A stretch of DNA of 64,000 nt, from contig NZ_VZZJ01000021.1 in assembly GCF_008806345.1 (NCBI RefSeq), positions 1-64,000 of the forward strand. The letters run 5' to 3'. Both the position numbers and the translations under genes were made by a program. Shown here in pieces: positions 1 to 8,708 of this stretch (its first letter is position 1; each line of letters begins with the position of its first letter). Source of the DNA: Methylobacterium planeticum (GTDB lineage Bacteria > Pseudomonadota > Alphaproteobacteria > Rhizobiales > Beijerinckiaceae). The notes beneath the pieces are model-generated. The model was not told the origin of the DNA and did no database searches. It saw only the letters and a program-made list of their open reading frames with translations.

Positions 1-42
1 CTGTGCCTCAAGGCACGGGAGAGTCGGTCGCCGCCAGACCTG
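1..42 (+). rRNA. rrf: 5S ribosomal RNA, 3' end only
   Basis: The first bases form the short hairpin gtgcc-tcaa-ggcac followed by gggagagtcggtcgccgcc, the hallmark 3' part of alphaproteobacterial 5S rRNA, ending in agacctg, which would pair with the missing 5' end. The 5' two thirds lie outside the window. Position directly upstream of an initiator tRNA gene matches the usual 16S-23S-5S-tRNA-fMet operon order of this class. The exact 3' end is uncertain by a few bases. Confidence 0.82.
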
Positions 43-213
43 CCCAGCGCACATCGCCGGACGCCCACACTCGCCAAAGGAGCGCCGGGCCATGAGGATT
101 CCCTCGACACGATCCTGTCGGATCGACACGATCCGAAAAGGATCGGCCCGCCGCCCGGCTCGTGGCCTCCCGCCCGCGGGAGCCCGGCCGGTCGGCAGGC
201 CGAGCGCCCTTGG

Positions 214-290
<77 letters not shown>

Positions 291-295
291 AACAC

Positions 296-333
296 CCGAA
301 GGCCCGCCACGCTCACGCGCGGCGGGCCTTCGG
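296..333 (+). terminator. Hairpin ending the rRNA/tRNA operon
   Basis: A 13-bp perfect inverted repeat, ccgaaggcccgcc / ggcgggccttcgg, starts six bases after the tRNA CCA. There is no run of T after it, so it may act as a processing or Rho-assisted terminator rather than a classical intrinsic one. Confidence 0.65.
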
Positions 334-369
334 CGTTCGGGGCGGGGCGTCGTGGTGCCGGGAGCCGCC

Positions 370-534
370 TCAGCGCGACCGCATGATGATCCAGATGGCG
401 TGGATCATGCCGGGGACCCCTCCGAGCAGCGTCAGCAGGATGTTAAGCAGGAACTGAAGCCCGATCCCCTCCGTCACCAGCACCGCGACGGGCGGCAGGA
501 AGATAGCGAGCAGAATGCGGACGATGTTCGACAC
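370..534 (-). CDS. YqaE/Pmp3 family small membrane protein
   Basis: This is a 54-residue protein almost entirely made of two hydrophobic helices (about residues 4-22 and 28-49) separated by a short turn with TEGIG. The sequence LAIFLPPVAVLV, the TLLGGVPGMIHAIWII segment and the length match the YqaE/Pmp3 (UPF0057) family, integral membrane proteins linked in other organisms to salt stress and membrane potential. The start is GTG at 534, preceded by GGAGG four bases away. It stands alone, convergent with the rRNA operon end. A longer frame covers the same strand but has no good start. Function here is inferred from the family only. Confidence 0.8.
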   Translation of the reverse strand: MSNIVRILLAIFLPPVAVLVTEGIGLQFLLNILLTLLGGVPGMIHAIWIIMRSR

Positions 535-684
535 GGAACCTCCGGGGGAGGGGGTTGCGACCATCAAACGAAGCGGAGCTGCTTCCGTTCCGGTCCGCCG
601 GCCCGCCCCATCCGCGGCGACGCCGCGGAGTTCGTAAACCTCTTTCCGATAAGGTCCTTCGGTCGTCGTCCCCACGCGTTCGTG

Positions 685-1770
685 ATGAAGATGTTTGCAT
701 CCCTCGCTCATGAGGTCGAACGCGCCATCGCGAACGGTGATCCGACGACGCGCGTCGAGATGCTCCGCCGAATGACCCGCCTGTTCACCGATCGCGCCGC
801 GGCGCTCGACATCGAGCAGGTGCGAGCCTTCGACACCGTCATCCTGAAATTGTCGCAGAACGTCGAGACCTTCGCGCGCGCGGCGCTCGCGCGCTCCCTC
901 GCGGGAATCACGCAGGGCCCCGAACACGTCCTGCACGACCTCGCGCTCGATCCCGATTCCTCCGTGGCGGCGCCCGTGCTGGCGCGGGGACAGCCGATCG
1001 CCGACGCGACCCTCGTGCGGGTCGCGCACCTGTGCGGACAGGATCACCTCTACGCCCTGTCCCGTCGCCGCCGCCTGAGCGAGCGCGTCACCGACGTGCT
1101 GGTGACGCGCGGAGACGGCGAGGTCGTGCGCTCCGTCGCCGGGAATACCGGCGCCCGCTTCTCCGAGGCCGGCTTCACCGCCCTGACGGCGCATGCGCGC
1201 CTCGACGCGGCGCTCGCCGAGATCCTGGAGATCCGCCGCGACATCCCGCCCGACCACATGGCGCAACTCCTGGCGATCGCGAAATCGCGCGCGGCCGAGC
1301 GCCTGATCGGCGAGTTCGCCCCCGACGCGGTCGACGCGGCCCTGACGACGGCGACCCGCGATCTCGCCGGCCCCGAAGCCCGGCGCGCGCGCACGGACGG
1401 GGCTGTCGTGTCCCGGAAGGCCGTCGCGGCTCAGGAAACCAGCGAGCAACAGATCGTTGCCTGGGTCGACGCGGGCAAGGTCTCCGACGCCCTCGTCGCC
1501 CTCGCCCGCGCGGCGGCGGTCCCGCCCGAGATGGTGTTTCGTGCCTACGAGGCGCAGGCCTATGATCCGTTGCTGTTCCTGATCCGCTCGGTCCGGTTCG
1601 GATGGGGAACCCTCAAGCACTTCATCCAGTCGAAACCCGGCAAGCCCCCGTTGCCCGAGGAGATGAACGGCGCGTTCGAGGCCTTCCAGGCGCTCTCGGT
1701 GACGACGGCACAACGGGTGGTCCGGTTCACCGCGACGCGCGATCACGCTCAGAGCACCGACGTCGCCTGA
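685..1770 (+). CDS. DUF2336 domain-containing protein
   Basis: A 361-residue, alpha-helical, alanine- and arginine-rich soluble protein. The central part (roughly residues 30-230) has the repeating helical pattern with LARSLAGI, HVLHDLALD and VLVTRGDGEVVRSVAGN that characterises DUF2336, a HEAT-like alphaproteobacterial family of unknown molecular function; the phrase V-x-RGD-x-EV-x(3)-V-x-N resembles the repeat core of VKR/HEAT-type proteins. No signal peptide or membrane segment is seen. The start is ATG 685; GTG 682 and ATG 691 are alternatives and no strong Shine-Dalgarno sequence is visible, so the start is uncertain. The next gene begins 32 bp downstream on the same strand. Confidence 0.75.
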   Translation: MKMFASLAHEVERAIANGDPTTRVEMLRRMTRLFTDRAAALDIEQVRAFDTVILKLSQNVETFARAALARSLAGITQGPEHVLHDLALDPDSSVAAPVLARGQPIADATLVRVAHLCGQDHLYALSRRRRLSERVTDVLVTRGDGEVVRSVAGNTGARFSEAGFTALTAHARLDAALAEILEIRRDIPPDHMAQLLAIAKSRAAERLIGEFAPDAVDAALTTATRDLAGPEARRARTDGAVVSRKAVAAQETSEQQIVAWVDAGKVSDALVALARAAAVPPEMVFRAYEAQAYDPLLFLIRSVRFGWGTLKHFIQSKPGKPPLPEEMNGAFEAFQALSVTTAQRVVRFTATRDHAQSTDVA

Positions 1771-1802
1771 CGCGCGCCGGCGCGGTGCCGAGGACGCATC
1801 CC

Positions 1803-2618
1803 GTGCTGCTCGAACTGGCCCTCTACCTGACCATGTCGGCCCCGCTCCGGCACCGCCTGCTCGGGCATGTCCGCGAGAGCGTTTCGCTGCTGGCCCGCTC
1901 GCGGCGCTGCCGCGCGGCCTGGGAGCCGCACAAGCGCCGGGCGCGCGCGGCGATCATCGCGGCCTTCGCCGACCTGCCGCGACGCCGGACCGCCATCGTG
2001 CTCGGCTCCGGGCTCCTCGACGATGTTCCCCTGCGGGAGCTCGCCGCCGCCTTCGATCGCGTCAGGCTCGTCGACACCGTCCATCCCTGGACGGCGCGAC
2101 TTGAAACGCGGCGCTACCCTCAGGTCGACCACGTCACCGCGGATATCAGCGGCACGCGCCTCCTGCTGGGCGGCGGCGAGGACATGATCACGGATGCGGA
2201 CCTGACCGGGATCTGCTCCGGACCCGACGTCGATTTCGTCGTATCGGCCAACCTCCTGTCGCAACTCCCGATCCTGCCCATCGACTGGTTCGAGGCGCGC
2301 GGGCGTCCCGTGCCGCTCCATCTCGGGCGGCGGATCGTCGAGACGCATCTCTGTGCACTCGCGCGTCTGCCCGCCCGGGTCTGCCTGATCACCGACACGC
2401 TCGAGCGCGAGGACGACCGTGCCGGGCGCGAGACGGACCGCCTCGACCTGATGCACGGCGCCGTGCTGCCGATCCCGGACGCGCTCTGGGATTGGGAACT
2501 CGCACCCTTCGGCGAAGCCGGGCGGGATCGCCGGATCCTGCATCGCGTCGCGGCTTTTCGCGATTGGGGCTCGGCCTTCCGGACCCTGACGCCCGGGGCG
2601 CCTGTCCCCTCGTCATGA
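1803..2618 (+). CDS. Conserved hypothetical protein, possible Rossmann-fold
   Basis: This 271-residue protein is not recognised with certainty. A segment around residues 60-95 (TAIVLGSGLLDDVPLRELA followed by VRLVDTVHP) looks like a Rossmann-type nucleotide or SAM-binding start: a strand, a GSG loop, a helix, and a second strand ending in an acidic residue. Later segments VDFVVSANLLSQLP and RVCLITDTLERE resemble strands 4 and 5 of a class I methyltransferase fold, but the glycine-rich motif is atypical. GTG at 1803 has GAGGA eight bases upstream; ATG at 1833 is an alternative. It probably shares a transcript with the DUF2336 gene. Confidence 0.65.
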   Translation: MLLELALYLTMSAPLRHRLLGHVRESVSLLARSRRCRAAWEPHKRRARAAIIAAFADLPRRRTAIVLGSGLLDDVPLRELAAAFDRVRLVDTVHPWTARLETRRYPQVDHVTADISGTRLLLGGGEDMITDADLTGICSGPDVDFVVSANLLSQLPILPIDWFEARGRPVPLHLGRRIVETHLCALARLPARVCLITDTLEREDDRAGRETDRLDLMHGAVLPIPDALWDWELAPFGEAGRDRRILHRVAAFRDWGSAFRTLTPGAPVPSS

Positions 2619-2647
2619 AAAAAGCCGCCCTCGGTTTCGAGGGCGGC
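2618..2647 (-). terminator. Rho-independent terminator of the DUF4167 gene
   Basis: Read on the minus strand, a 10-bp stem gccgccctcg/cgagggcggc with a four-base loop is followed directly by six T (the A run at 2618-2623). It begins 33 bp after the DUF4167 stop codon. In the other direction the hairpin lacks a T tract, although it follows the stop at 2616-2618 and could act weakly both ways. Confidence 0.85.
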
Positions 2648-2680
2648 CGGTTCGATCGTGTTGTTCGCGGTTGATCCCGC

Positions 2681-3736
2681 CTACTCGGTGGGATCCACGG
2701 GCGTGCCGGCGGCGGGGGCGCCCTCGGCGCCTTCCGTGCCCTCGAAGCGCGGTCGACGGCGGCGGCGGGGCTTCGGCGCGGCGCGCGCGCTGTCGTCGTC
2801 CCCCGGTCCGGCCTCCTGCTGATGCGCGGAGCCGCCGTTGAGCGGCAGCTCGGCGGCGGGCTCGCTCGGGGCGGGCGCCCGCGTCGGCGTCATCAGAAAG
2901 GCCGGCAGCGCGCTCGGCTCCTCCGCGACGGGACGCGGCGAGGGCTCCTCGCGGCGGCGCTCGCGCCGGCTCGGAGCCTCGGAGCGCTGCGTCTCCTGCC
3001 GGGGGCCGTCCTGGCGTGCGCTCTCGTGCCGAGGGTTCTCCTGCCGAGGATTCTCCTGGCGGACCGGCTCCGGCCGCTGGTACTCGTTGCGCCCGCCCTC
3101 GAAGCGAGACTCGCCGCGGGGCTGGTCCTGGCGGCCGTAATCCTGGCGCGGCTGGTCCTGACGGGCATAATCCTGGCGCCCACCGTCCGGCCGCCCCTGG
3201 TCGGACCGTGCGCCGTCGAAGCGGCTGCCGTTGTTGTCGAAGCGCTGGTTGCGGTCGTTGCGGCTCTGGAAGCGGTCGCGCCGCTCGGGACGCTCGCGGT
3301 TCTGCGGGCGGTTGTCGCCGTTGCCGTCGTTGCGGCTCTCGTAGGGCTGCGGCTGCTGGCCCGGGTCGCCGTAATCGTCGGCGTAGCCGTTGTAGCCCTG
3401 GCCGTTCGGGCCGCTCTGGCCCTCGTCGTCGCCCTCGTCGAGGTCGTCCTCGTAGCCCTGGCGGGCGTAGCCCGCGCCGGCCTGCTGGCGGTTCTGTTCC
3501 TGCGCACCCGAGATGATGCGGAAATAGTGTTCGCCGTGCTGGAAGTAATTCTCGGCCGCGACCGGATCGCCGGAAGCCTGCGCGTCGCGCGCGAGCTGGG
3601 CGTATTTGTCAGCGATGTGCTGGGCAGTGCCGCGAATTTTGACGTCGGGGCCGTTGGATTCGTAGGAGCGCGTCAGCGGATTGGGACCCTTGGGCCGGTT
3701 GCGGCCGCGCATCCGTCTATTCTGGTTTGGTCTCAT
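2681..3736 (-). CDS. DUF4167 domain-containing protein, low-complexity
   Basis: The first 80 residues carry the DUF4167 signature: a basic start (MRPNQN, RMRGRNRPKGPNPLTRSYESNGPDVKI), then helical AQHIADKYAQLARDA and AAENYFQHGEHYFRI. The other 270 residues are disordered, very rich in R, Q, D, P and G, with many RQD/RQE/RPE repeats, and end in an RRRRRPRFEG patch. The family is typical of Hyphomicrobiales and often follows prmC, as here; a nucleic-acid-binding role is plausible from the basic N terminus but unproven. The start is ATG 3736. A strong terminator follows. Its own promoter must lie in the 402-bp gap upstream. Confidence 0.85.
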   Translation of the reverse strand: MRPNQNRRMRGRNRPKGPNPLTRSYESNGPDVKIRGTAQHIADKYAQLARDAQASGDPVAAENYFQHGEHYFRIISGAQEQNRQQAGAGYARQGYEDDLDEGDDEGQSGPNGQGYNGYADDYGDPGQQPQPYESRNDGNGDNRPQNRERPERRDRFQSRNDRNQRFDNNGSRFDGARSDQGRPDGGRQDYARQDQPRQDYGRQDQPRGESRFEGGRNEYQRPEPVRQENPRQENPRHESARQDGPRQETQRSEAPSRRERRREEPSPRPVAEEPSALPAFLMTPTRAPAPSEPAAELPLNGGSAHQQEAGPGDDDSARAAPKPRRRRRPRFEGTEGAEGAPAAGTPVDPTE

Positions 3737-4138
3737 CGGTCTCGATTGACCCTCGCTCGTGCAAAAGGCGCGTCTGGTGTTGCGACTGTTCCCTCAACGG
3801 CATCGGTCCGGGGCTCGGCCGATGAGCGGAGCCGGATGTCCGGCCGCCCACAGTCGATGGTCCGTGATCCGTGTGCCGTTCCGGCCGTCCCGTCCAATCG
3901 GGGCCTACGCTTGCGTCCAGGACGCCATTCGATTGTCAGGTTCGAATTTCACCAAGCTGCATCGCGATCTCGAAAAACGCGTCGGCTCGGTGGTGAGGAG
4001 ATCGGCGAACTCGGCGGAATGGGTCGTCGCCGACCTTACCGCTATCCGTCTTAACGGACCGTTCGCGATCTGCAAACCAACCCTAGTCGCTTGGACCCGG
4101 CGCAACAAGCTTTTTTTCAGTCCGGACCGGGATTTGAC
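3737..4138. other. Intergenic gap between prmC and the DUF4167 gene
   Basis: This 402-bp stretch is clearly less GC-rich than its flanks and has no convincing gene. Read leftward it should hold the end of the prmC transcript and the promoter and leader of the DUF4167 gene. Just after the prmC stop, on the minus strand, the palindrome gtccggac is followed by a run of A, so it is not a classical terminator. A 67-codon open frame at 3905-4108 has no ribosome site or family resemblance. Confidence 0.5.
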
Positions 4139-5056
4139 CTAACTTCGTGGCCCAATTTCGGCGCGCTTGCCGCGGTGAAACACCACCACGCGGTCATGGC
4201 CCGCCAGATCACGGCGGATCGCCACGGGATCGAGACCGCGTTCGCGTCCGAGTGCCGCGACGGACGCCGCCTGATCGAACCCGATCTCGACGGCCAAAGT
4301 CGCATCCGCATGCAGGAAATGGGGATCCGCCGTGACCCCCGCAAGGATCCGCCGGTAGGCGTCGAGACCGTCCGCGCCGCCGTCGAGGGCGAGCGCCGGG
4401 TCGTGGCCGCGCACCTCGCCGGAGAGCGTCGGGATCACCCCGCGCGGGATGTAGGGCGGGTTCGAGACGATCAGGTCGAAGGGCCCCTCAAGGCTCGCGC
4501 ACCAATCCCCGTTGAGGAAACCGGCCCGGGACCCGACGCCGTTCAGGCGGGCGTTGCCGCGAGCGGTCGCCAGGGCGCCGAAGGACCGGTCGAGCCCGAG
4601 CCCGAAGGCCCGCGGCAGCTCGGTCAGGAGGGCGACGAGGATGCATCCGGAGCCCGTCCCGAGATCGAGGATGCGCAGCGGGCGGCCGCAATCCCCGATC
4701 GCGGCGAGCGCCGCCTCCACCAGGGTCTCGGTGTCGGGGCGCGGGACCAGCGTCTCGGGGGAGAGGCGGAAGGGCAGGCCCCAGAATTCCCACTCGCCGA
4801 GGATGCGGGCGACGGGCTCGCCGGCGGCGCGCCGCCGCATCGCCTCGGCGAGGCGCTCGGCGCCCGCCGGGCCGATCGGCGCGTCGCCGCGCAGGGCGAG
4901 ATCGAGGGCCGTCAGGCCGAGGACGTGCAGCGCGAGGAACCGCGCGTCGCCCGGCCCCGCCGCGACCGGCGCCCGCGCGATCGCGGCCTCGACCGCGCGG
5001 ATCGCCTGCCGCAGCGACAGGTCGGGCGCGAGGTTCGAGGCGGTCCCGCTCGGCAT
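4139..5056 (-). CDS. prmC: Release factor glutamine methyltransferase PrmC
   Basis: PrmC (HemK) N5-methylates the glutamine of the GGQ motif in class I release factors, using SAM. Visible motifs are the N-terminal helical RF-binding domain (residues 1-85), LVPRPDTE at 103-110, the SAM-binding DLGTGSG at 131-137, and the catalytic NPPY at 199-202, followed by IPRG. Length 305 residues is slightly above the 275-290 norm because of a short C-terminal tail. It starts 11 bp after the prfA stop, so substrate (RF1) and modifying enzyme are made from one transcript, the usual arrangement. Confidence 0.96.
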   Translation of the reverse strand: MPSGTASNLAPDLSLRQAIRAVEAAIARAPVAAGPGDARFLALHVLGLTALDLALRGDAPIGPAGAERLAEAMRRRAAGEPVARILGEWEFWGLPFRLSPETLVPRPDTETLVEAALAAIGDCGRPLRILDLGTGSGCILVALLTELPRAFGLGLDRSFGALATARGNARLNGVGSRAGFLNGDWCASLEGPFDLIVSNPPYIPRGVIPTLSGEVRGHDPALALDGGADGLDAYRRILAGVTADPHFLHADATLAVEIGFDQAASVAALGRERGLDPVAIRRDLAGHDRVVVFHRGKRAEIGPRS

Positions 5057-5067
5057 GCGCGCCGGCC

Positions 5068-6153
5068 CTAGCCCATCCCCTCGGCCGCCAAGAGCTCGGC
5101 CTGATGCTCGGTCACGAGGGCGTCGACCAATTCGTCGAGGGCGGTCCCGGCCAGCACCTCCTCCAGCTTGTAGAGGGTGAGGTTGATGCGGTGGTCCGTC
5201 ACCCGTGCCTGTGGGAAGTTGTAGGTCCGGATGCGCTCGGAGCGGTCGCCCGAGCCGACCTGCGCCTTGCGATCCGCGGCGCGGGCGGAATCCTTGGCCG
5301 TGCGCTCGGCGTCGAAGAGCTTGGCGCGCAACAGCGACATGGCGCGCGCCCGGTTCTTGTGCTGGGAGCGCTCCTCCTGGACGAAGACCACGATGCCGCT
5401 CGGCATGTGGGTGATGCGGATCGCCGATTCGGTCTTGTTCACGTGCTGGCCGCCGGCGCCCTGGGCCCGCATCGTATCGATCTTCAGGTCGGCATCGTTG
5501 ATCACGATGTCGACCTCCTCCGCCTCGGGCAGCACCGCCACGGTGGCGGCCGAGGTGTGGATGCGCCCCTGCGTCTCGGTGTCGGGCACCCGCTGCACCC
5601 GGTGCGCGCCGCTCTCGAACTTCAGGCGGGCGAAGACGCCGCGGCCCTTCACCTCGGCCACCACCTCGCGATAGCCCCCGACCGTGCCCTCGCTCTCCGA
5701 GATCACCTCGACCTTCCAGCCCTTCGATTCCGCGTACTTCGCGTACATGCGGAACAGGTCGCCGGCGAACAGGGCGGCCTCGTCGCCGCCGGTGCCGGCG
5801 CGGACCTCGAGGATCGCGCTCTTCTCGTCGGCCGCGTCCTTCGGCAGCAGCATGAGCTGGAGCGCGCGGTGGGCCGCCTCGAGGGCCGCCTCGGCCTCGG
5901 GCTTCTCGTCGGCGGCGAGCGCCCGCATCTCGGAATCGCTGCCCGGCTCGTCGATGAGGGCCTGCACGTCGGCGAGGTTCGCGGCGGCCTGCCGGTAGGC
6001 GTGGATCGCCGCCACCACCGGATCGAGCTCCGCCAGCTCGCGCGAGAGCTGCACGAAGGTGTCGGAATCCGCCGAGCCGGCGCTGAGCGTCGCGGTCGCG
6101 ATGTCGTGGCGCACCAGGATGGCGTCGAGGCGATCGGGAGGAAGTGGGGTCAT
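5068..6153 (-). CDS. prfA: Peptide chain release factor 1
   Basis: RF1 recognises UAA and UAG stop codons and triggers peptidyl-tRNA hydrolysis on the ribosome. The protein is 361 residues, the normal length. GGQ is at 234-236 within RAQGAGGQHVNKTESA, and the stop-codon-reading P-x-T motif is PDT in RVPDTETQGRIHTSAAT at about 190. The C-terminal SERIRTYNFPQ-RVTDHR segment is also standard. The start ATG at 6153 has GGAGG seven to eleven bases upstream on the minus strand. It is followed closely by prmC and preceded by ptsP across a 199-bp gap, so prfA-prmC may have their own promoter. Confidence 0.97.
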   Translation of the reverse strand: MTPLPPDRLDAILVRHDIATATLSAGSADSDTFVQLSRELAELDPVVAAIHAYRQAAANLADVQALIDEPGSDSEMRALAADEKPEAEAALEAAHRALQLMLLPKDAADEKSAILEVRAGTGGDEAALFAGDLFRMYAKYAESKGWKVEVISESEGTVGGYREVVAEVKGRGVFARLKFESGAHRVQRVPDTETQGRIHTSAATVAVLPEAEEVDIVINDADLKIDTMRAQGAGGQHVNKTESAIRITHMPSGIVVFVQEERSQHKNRARAMSLLRAKLFDAERTAKDSARAADRKAQVGSGDRSERIRTYNFPQARVTDHRINLTLYKLEEVLAGTALDELVDALVTEHQAELLAAEGMG

Positions 6154-6352
6154 CGCCCGGGTGATACTCTGACTCGCGGACGGTGTCGTCGGGGCCTGCC
6201 GTCAGGCCGCGCCGGCCCTCTGCCCGCTGGTGGTGGAAATTCGACGCTACCTAGCCCGGGAGTGGGGCCGCCGCAACGACGGGCGCCGGCTGCGCACCGG
6301 GAAGGACCGCGACCCTTGCGTCCCGGCGCCGGGGCGCGGTGTCCGAGACCGC

Positions 6353-8617
6353 CTAGATCGGCACGCCGTGGGCCTTGGCGAAGGCCAGGAGGGCCGGGCG
6401 CAGGGAGGCCCCGCCGCTCGCACGCGCCATCTCGGCGTCGATGACCGCCTTCACAGCCGCCGCGTCGACGCTCAGCACCATCGCCTTCACGGGCCCGATC
6501 GCGGCGGGCGACATGGAAAGGTCGCGGAAGCCCATGCCGATCAGGGCCATGGCCTCCAGGGGCCGGCCCCCGATCTCGCCGCAGACGGTCACCGGGCAGC
6601 CGGCCGCGCTCGCGTGCTCCGCGATCACCCGGAAGGCGCGGATCGCCGGGGCGCTCAGGGGGTCGAAGCGGTCGGCGACGCGGCGGTTCTCGCGGTCGAC
6701 GGCGAAGAGGAACTGCATCAGGTCGTTGGAGCCCACCGACAGGAAGTCGGCGGCCTCGGCGATCTCGTCGATCTGGAACAGGAGGGAGGGCACCTCGATC
6801 ATCGCCCCGAGCCGGCAATCGCTCGGCAGCGGGTGGCCGTGGCGGCGCAGATGCGCCTTCTCCCGGTCGACGATGGCCTTGGCCCGGACGAACTCGTCGA
6901 CGGTCGCCACCATCGGGAACATGATCTTGAGGGGGCGTCCGCTCGCGGCCTTCAGGAGCGCGCGGAGCTGCACCCGCAGGAGGGCCGGGCGGTCGAGGCC
7001 GATGCGGATCGCCCGCCAGCCGAGCGCCGGGTTCTCCTCCTCGAGCTTCGGCATGTAGGGCAGGATCTTGTCGCCCCCGATATCGAGGGTGCGGATCGTC
7101 ACCGGCTTGTCGCCGGTCGCGGCGAACACGGCCTCGTACAGGCTCTGCTGCTCGGCCGCCGAGGGCATGCGCTCGGCCACCATGAATTGCAGCTCGGTGC
7201 GGAACAGCCCGATGCCCTCCGCCCCCGTCTCCGGCAGGTGGCCGAGATCGACGAGCAGGCCGGCATTGAGGTGGAGGCCGATGCGCACGCCGTCCTTGGT
7301 CACGGCCGGCACGTCGCGCAGCGCCCGGTACTGCTCCTGCCGGCGGGCGCGCAGGCGCACCATCTCGGCATAGGCCGCCTCGATCTCGGGGCCGGGCCGC
7401 ACCTGGATCTCGCCCGCGACGCCGTCGACGATGATGGCGTCGCCGGCGTCGCACAGGGCGGTCGCGTTCGCGACCTCGCCGACCGCCGGGATGCCGAGCG
7501 CCCGCGCCACGATGGCGATGTGGCTCGTCGGCCCGCCTTCCTCCAGGACGACGCCGCGCAGGCTGGTGCGGTCGTAATCGAGGAGCGCCGCCGGGCCCAT
7601 CGAGCGGGCGACCAGGATCGCGTTCTCCGGCATGGTGCTGCCGCGGCCCGACGCCTCCGGGCCGATGAGCTGGCGCAGCAGGCGGTTGGCGAGATCGTCG
7701 AGGTCGTGCAGCCGGTCGCGCAGGTAAGGGTCGCTCTGGCGCAGCATGCGGGCGCGGTTGTCCGACTGCACCCGCTCGACCGCGGCTTCGGCGGTGAGGC
7801 CCGAGACGACGGCCTCGCGCATCCGGCGCAGCCAGCCCTTGTCGTGCGCGAACATGCGCACCGTCTCCAGCACCTCGCGGGATTCCCCCGTGCCGATGGA
7901 ATCGCCGCGCTCCACGAGGTCGTCGATCGCCGAGCGGACCTCCTGGATCGCCTCCTCCAGGCGCTCGACCTCGCGCTCGACGTTCTCGGCGATGAGCGTC
8001 TTCACGACGATGCGCGGCTCGTGGAGGACGACGTGGCCGAGCCCGATCCCCTCCGCGAGGGCGACGCCGCGCTGGCTCACAGCCCGGCGCGCGGCCGAGC
8101 CGGCGCCCGGGGCCAGGCCCTGCAGTTCGCCCGAGGCGATCATCTCCGACAGCACCATGGCGGTGGTCTGGAGCGCCTCGATCTCCTCCTCGGAATAGAC
8201 CCGGTAGGTCTTGTTCTGGACGACGAGCACGCCGAGCGTATTGCCGGCGCGCAGCAGCGGCACGCCCAGGAAGGCGTGGTAGGCCTCCTCGCCCGTCTCC
8301 GGACGGTAGGAGAAGGCCGGGTGCGACTGGGCGTCGGAGAGGGAGAGCGGCTCGGCCGTCTGCGCGATCAGGCCGACGAGGCCCTCGTCCGCGCGCATCC
8401 GGGTCAGGTGCACCGCCTCGCGGTTCAGGCCCTCGGTGGCGAACAGCTCAAGGGTGGTGTCGTCGCGCAGCACGTAGACCGAGCAGACCTCGGCGATGAC
8501 GTTGGCCGCGATGAGGACGACGATGCGGTCCAGGCGTGCCTGTGGGCTGACCGACTCCGCCATCGCTTCGCGGAGGCGGCGCAGCAGCAGGCGCGGGCCT
8601 CCGGGCGCAGCGGGCAT
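6353..8617 (-). CDS. ptsP: Phosphoenolpyruvate-protein phosphotransferase PtsP (EI-Ntr)
   Basis: This is enzyme I of the nitrogen phosphotransferase system: it takes phosphate from PEP and passes it to NPr, coupling carbon/nitrogen state to regulation. In order it has a GAF sensor domain (about residues 15-165), the HPr-binding and phospho-histidine domains with active-site His366 in GGPTSHIAIVARALGIP, and a PEP-binding barrel with the catalytic Cys679 in TVCGEIGGRP. Starting at ATG 8617 gives 754 residues, the usual EI-Ntr size; the frame stays open 52 codons further upstream and would then overlap lysC, which is unlikely. It follows lysC by 91 bp, the common alphaproteobacterial order. Confidence 0.95.
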   Translation of the reverse strand: MPAAPGGPRLLLRRLREAMAESVSPQARLDRIVVLIAANVIAEVCSVYVLRDDTTLELFATEGLNREAVHLTRMRADEGLVGLIAQTAEPLSLSDAQSHPAFSYRPETGEEAYHAFLGVPLLRAGNTLGVLVVQNKTYRVYSEEEIEALQTTAMVLSEMIASGELQGLAPGAGSAARRAVSQRGVALAEGIGLGHVVLHEPRIVVKTLIAENVEREVERLEEAIQEVRSAIDDLVERGDSIGTGESREVLETVRMFAHDKGWLRRMREAVVSGLTAEAAVERVQSDNRARMLRQSDPYLRDRLHDLDDLANRLLRQLIGPEASGRGSTMPENAILVARSMGPAALLDYDRTSLRGVVLEEGGPTSHIAIVARALGIPAVGEVANATALCDAGDAIIVDGVAGEIQVRPGPEIEAAYAEMVRLRARRQEQYRALRDVPAVTKDGVRIGLHLNAGLLVDLGHLPETGAEGIGLFRTELQFMVAERMPSAAEQQSLYEAVFAATGDKPVTIRTLDIGGDKILPYMPKLEEENPALGWRAIRIGLDRPALLRVQLRALLKAASGRPLKIMFPMVATVDEFVRAKAIVDREKAHLRRHGHPLPSDCRLGAMIEVPSLLFQIDEIAEAADFLSVGSNDLMQFLFAVDRENRRVADRFDPLSAPAIRAFRVIAEHASAAGCPVTVCGEIGGRPLEAMALIGMGFRDLSMSPAAIGPVKAMVLSVDAAAVKAVIDAEMARASGGASLRPALLAFAKAHGVPI

Positions 8618-8708
8618 CGTCTCGTCAATCCAACCTTCGGCGACCCGTGCAACCTTGGCGCCAAACCGATCAGCAAGGCAACGCGTCGGTCGCCCCGGCG
8701 CGGGAGGC

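Noticed and set aside
1..213. A protein-coding gene upstream of the initiator tRNA
   Set aside because: The frames overlap the 5S rRNA end and the tRNA; the stretch is the rRNA operon spacer.
3905..4108. A 67-codon minus-strand gene between prmC and the DUF4167 gene
   Set aside because: There is no ribosome site, no hydrophobic or domain pattern, and poor codon use; it is more likely leader DNA.
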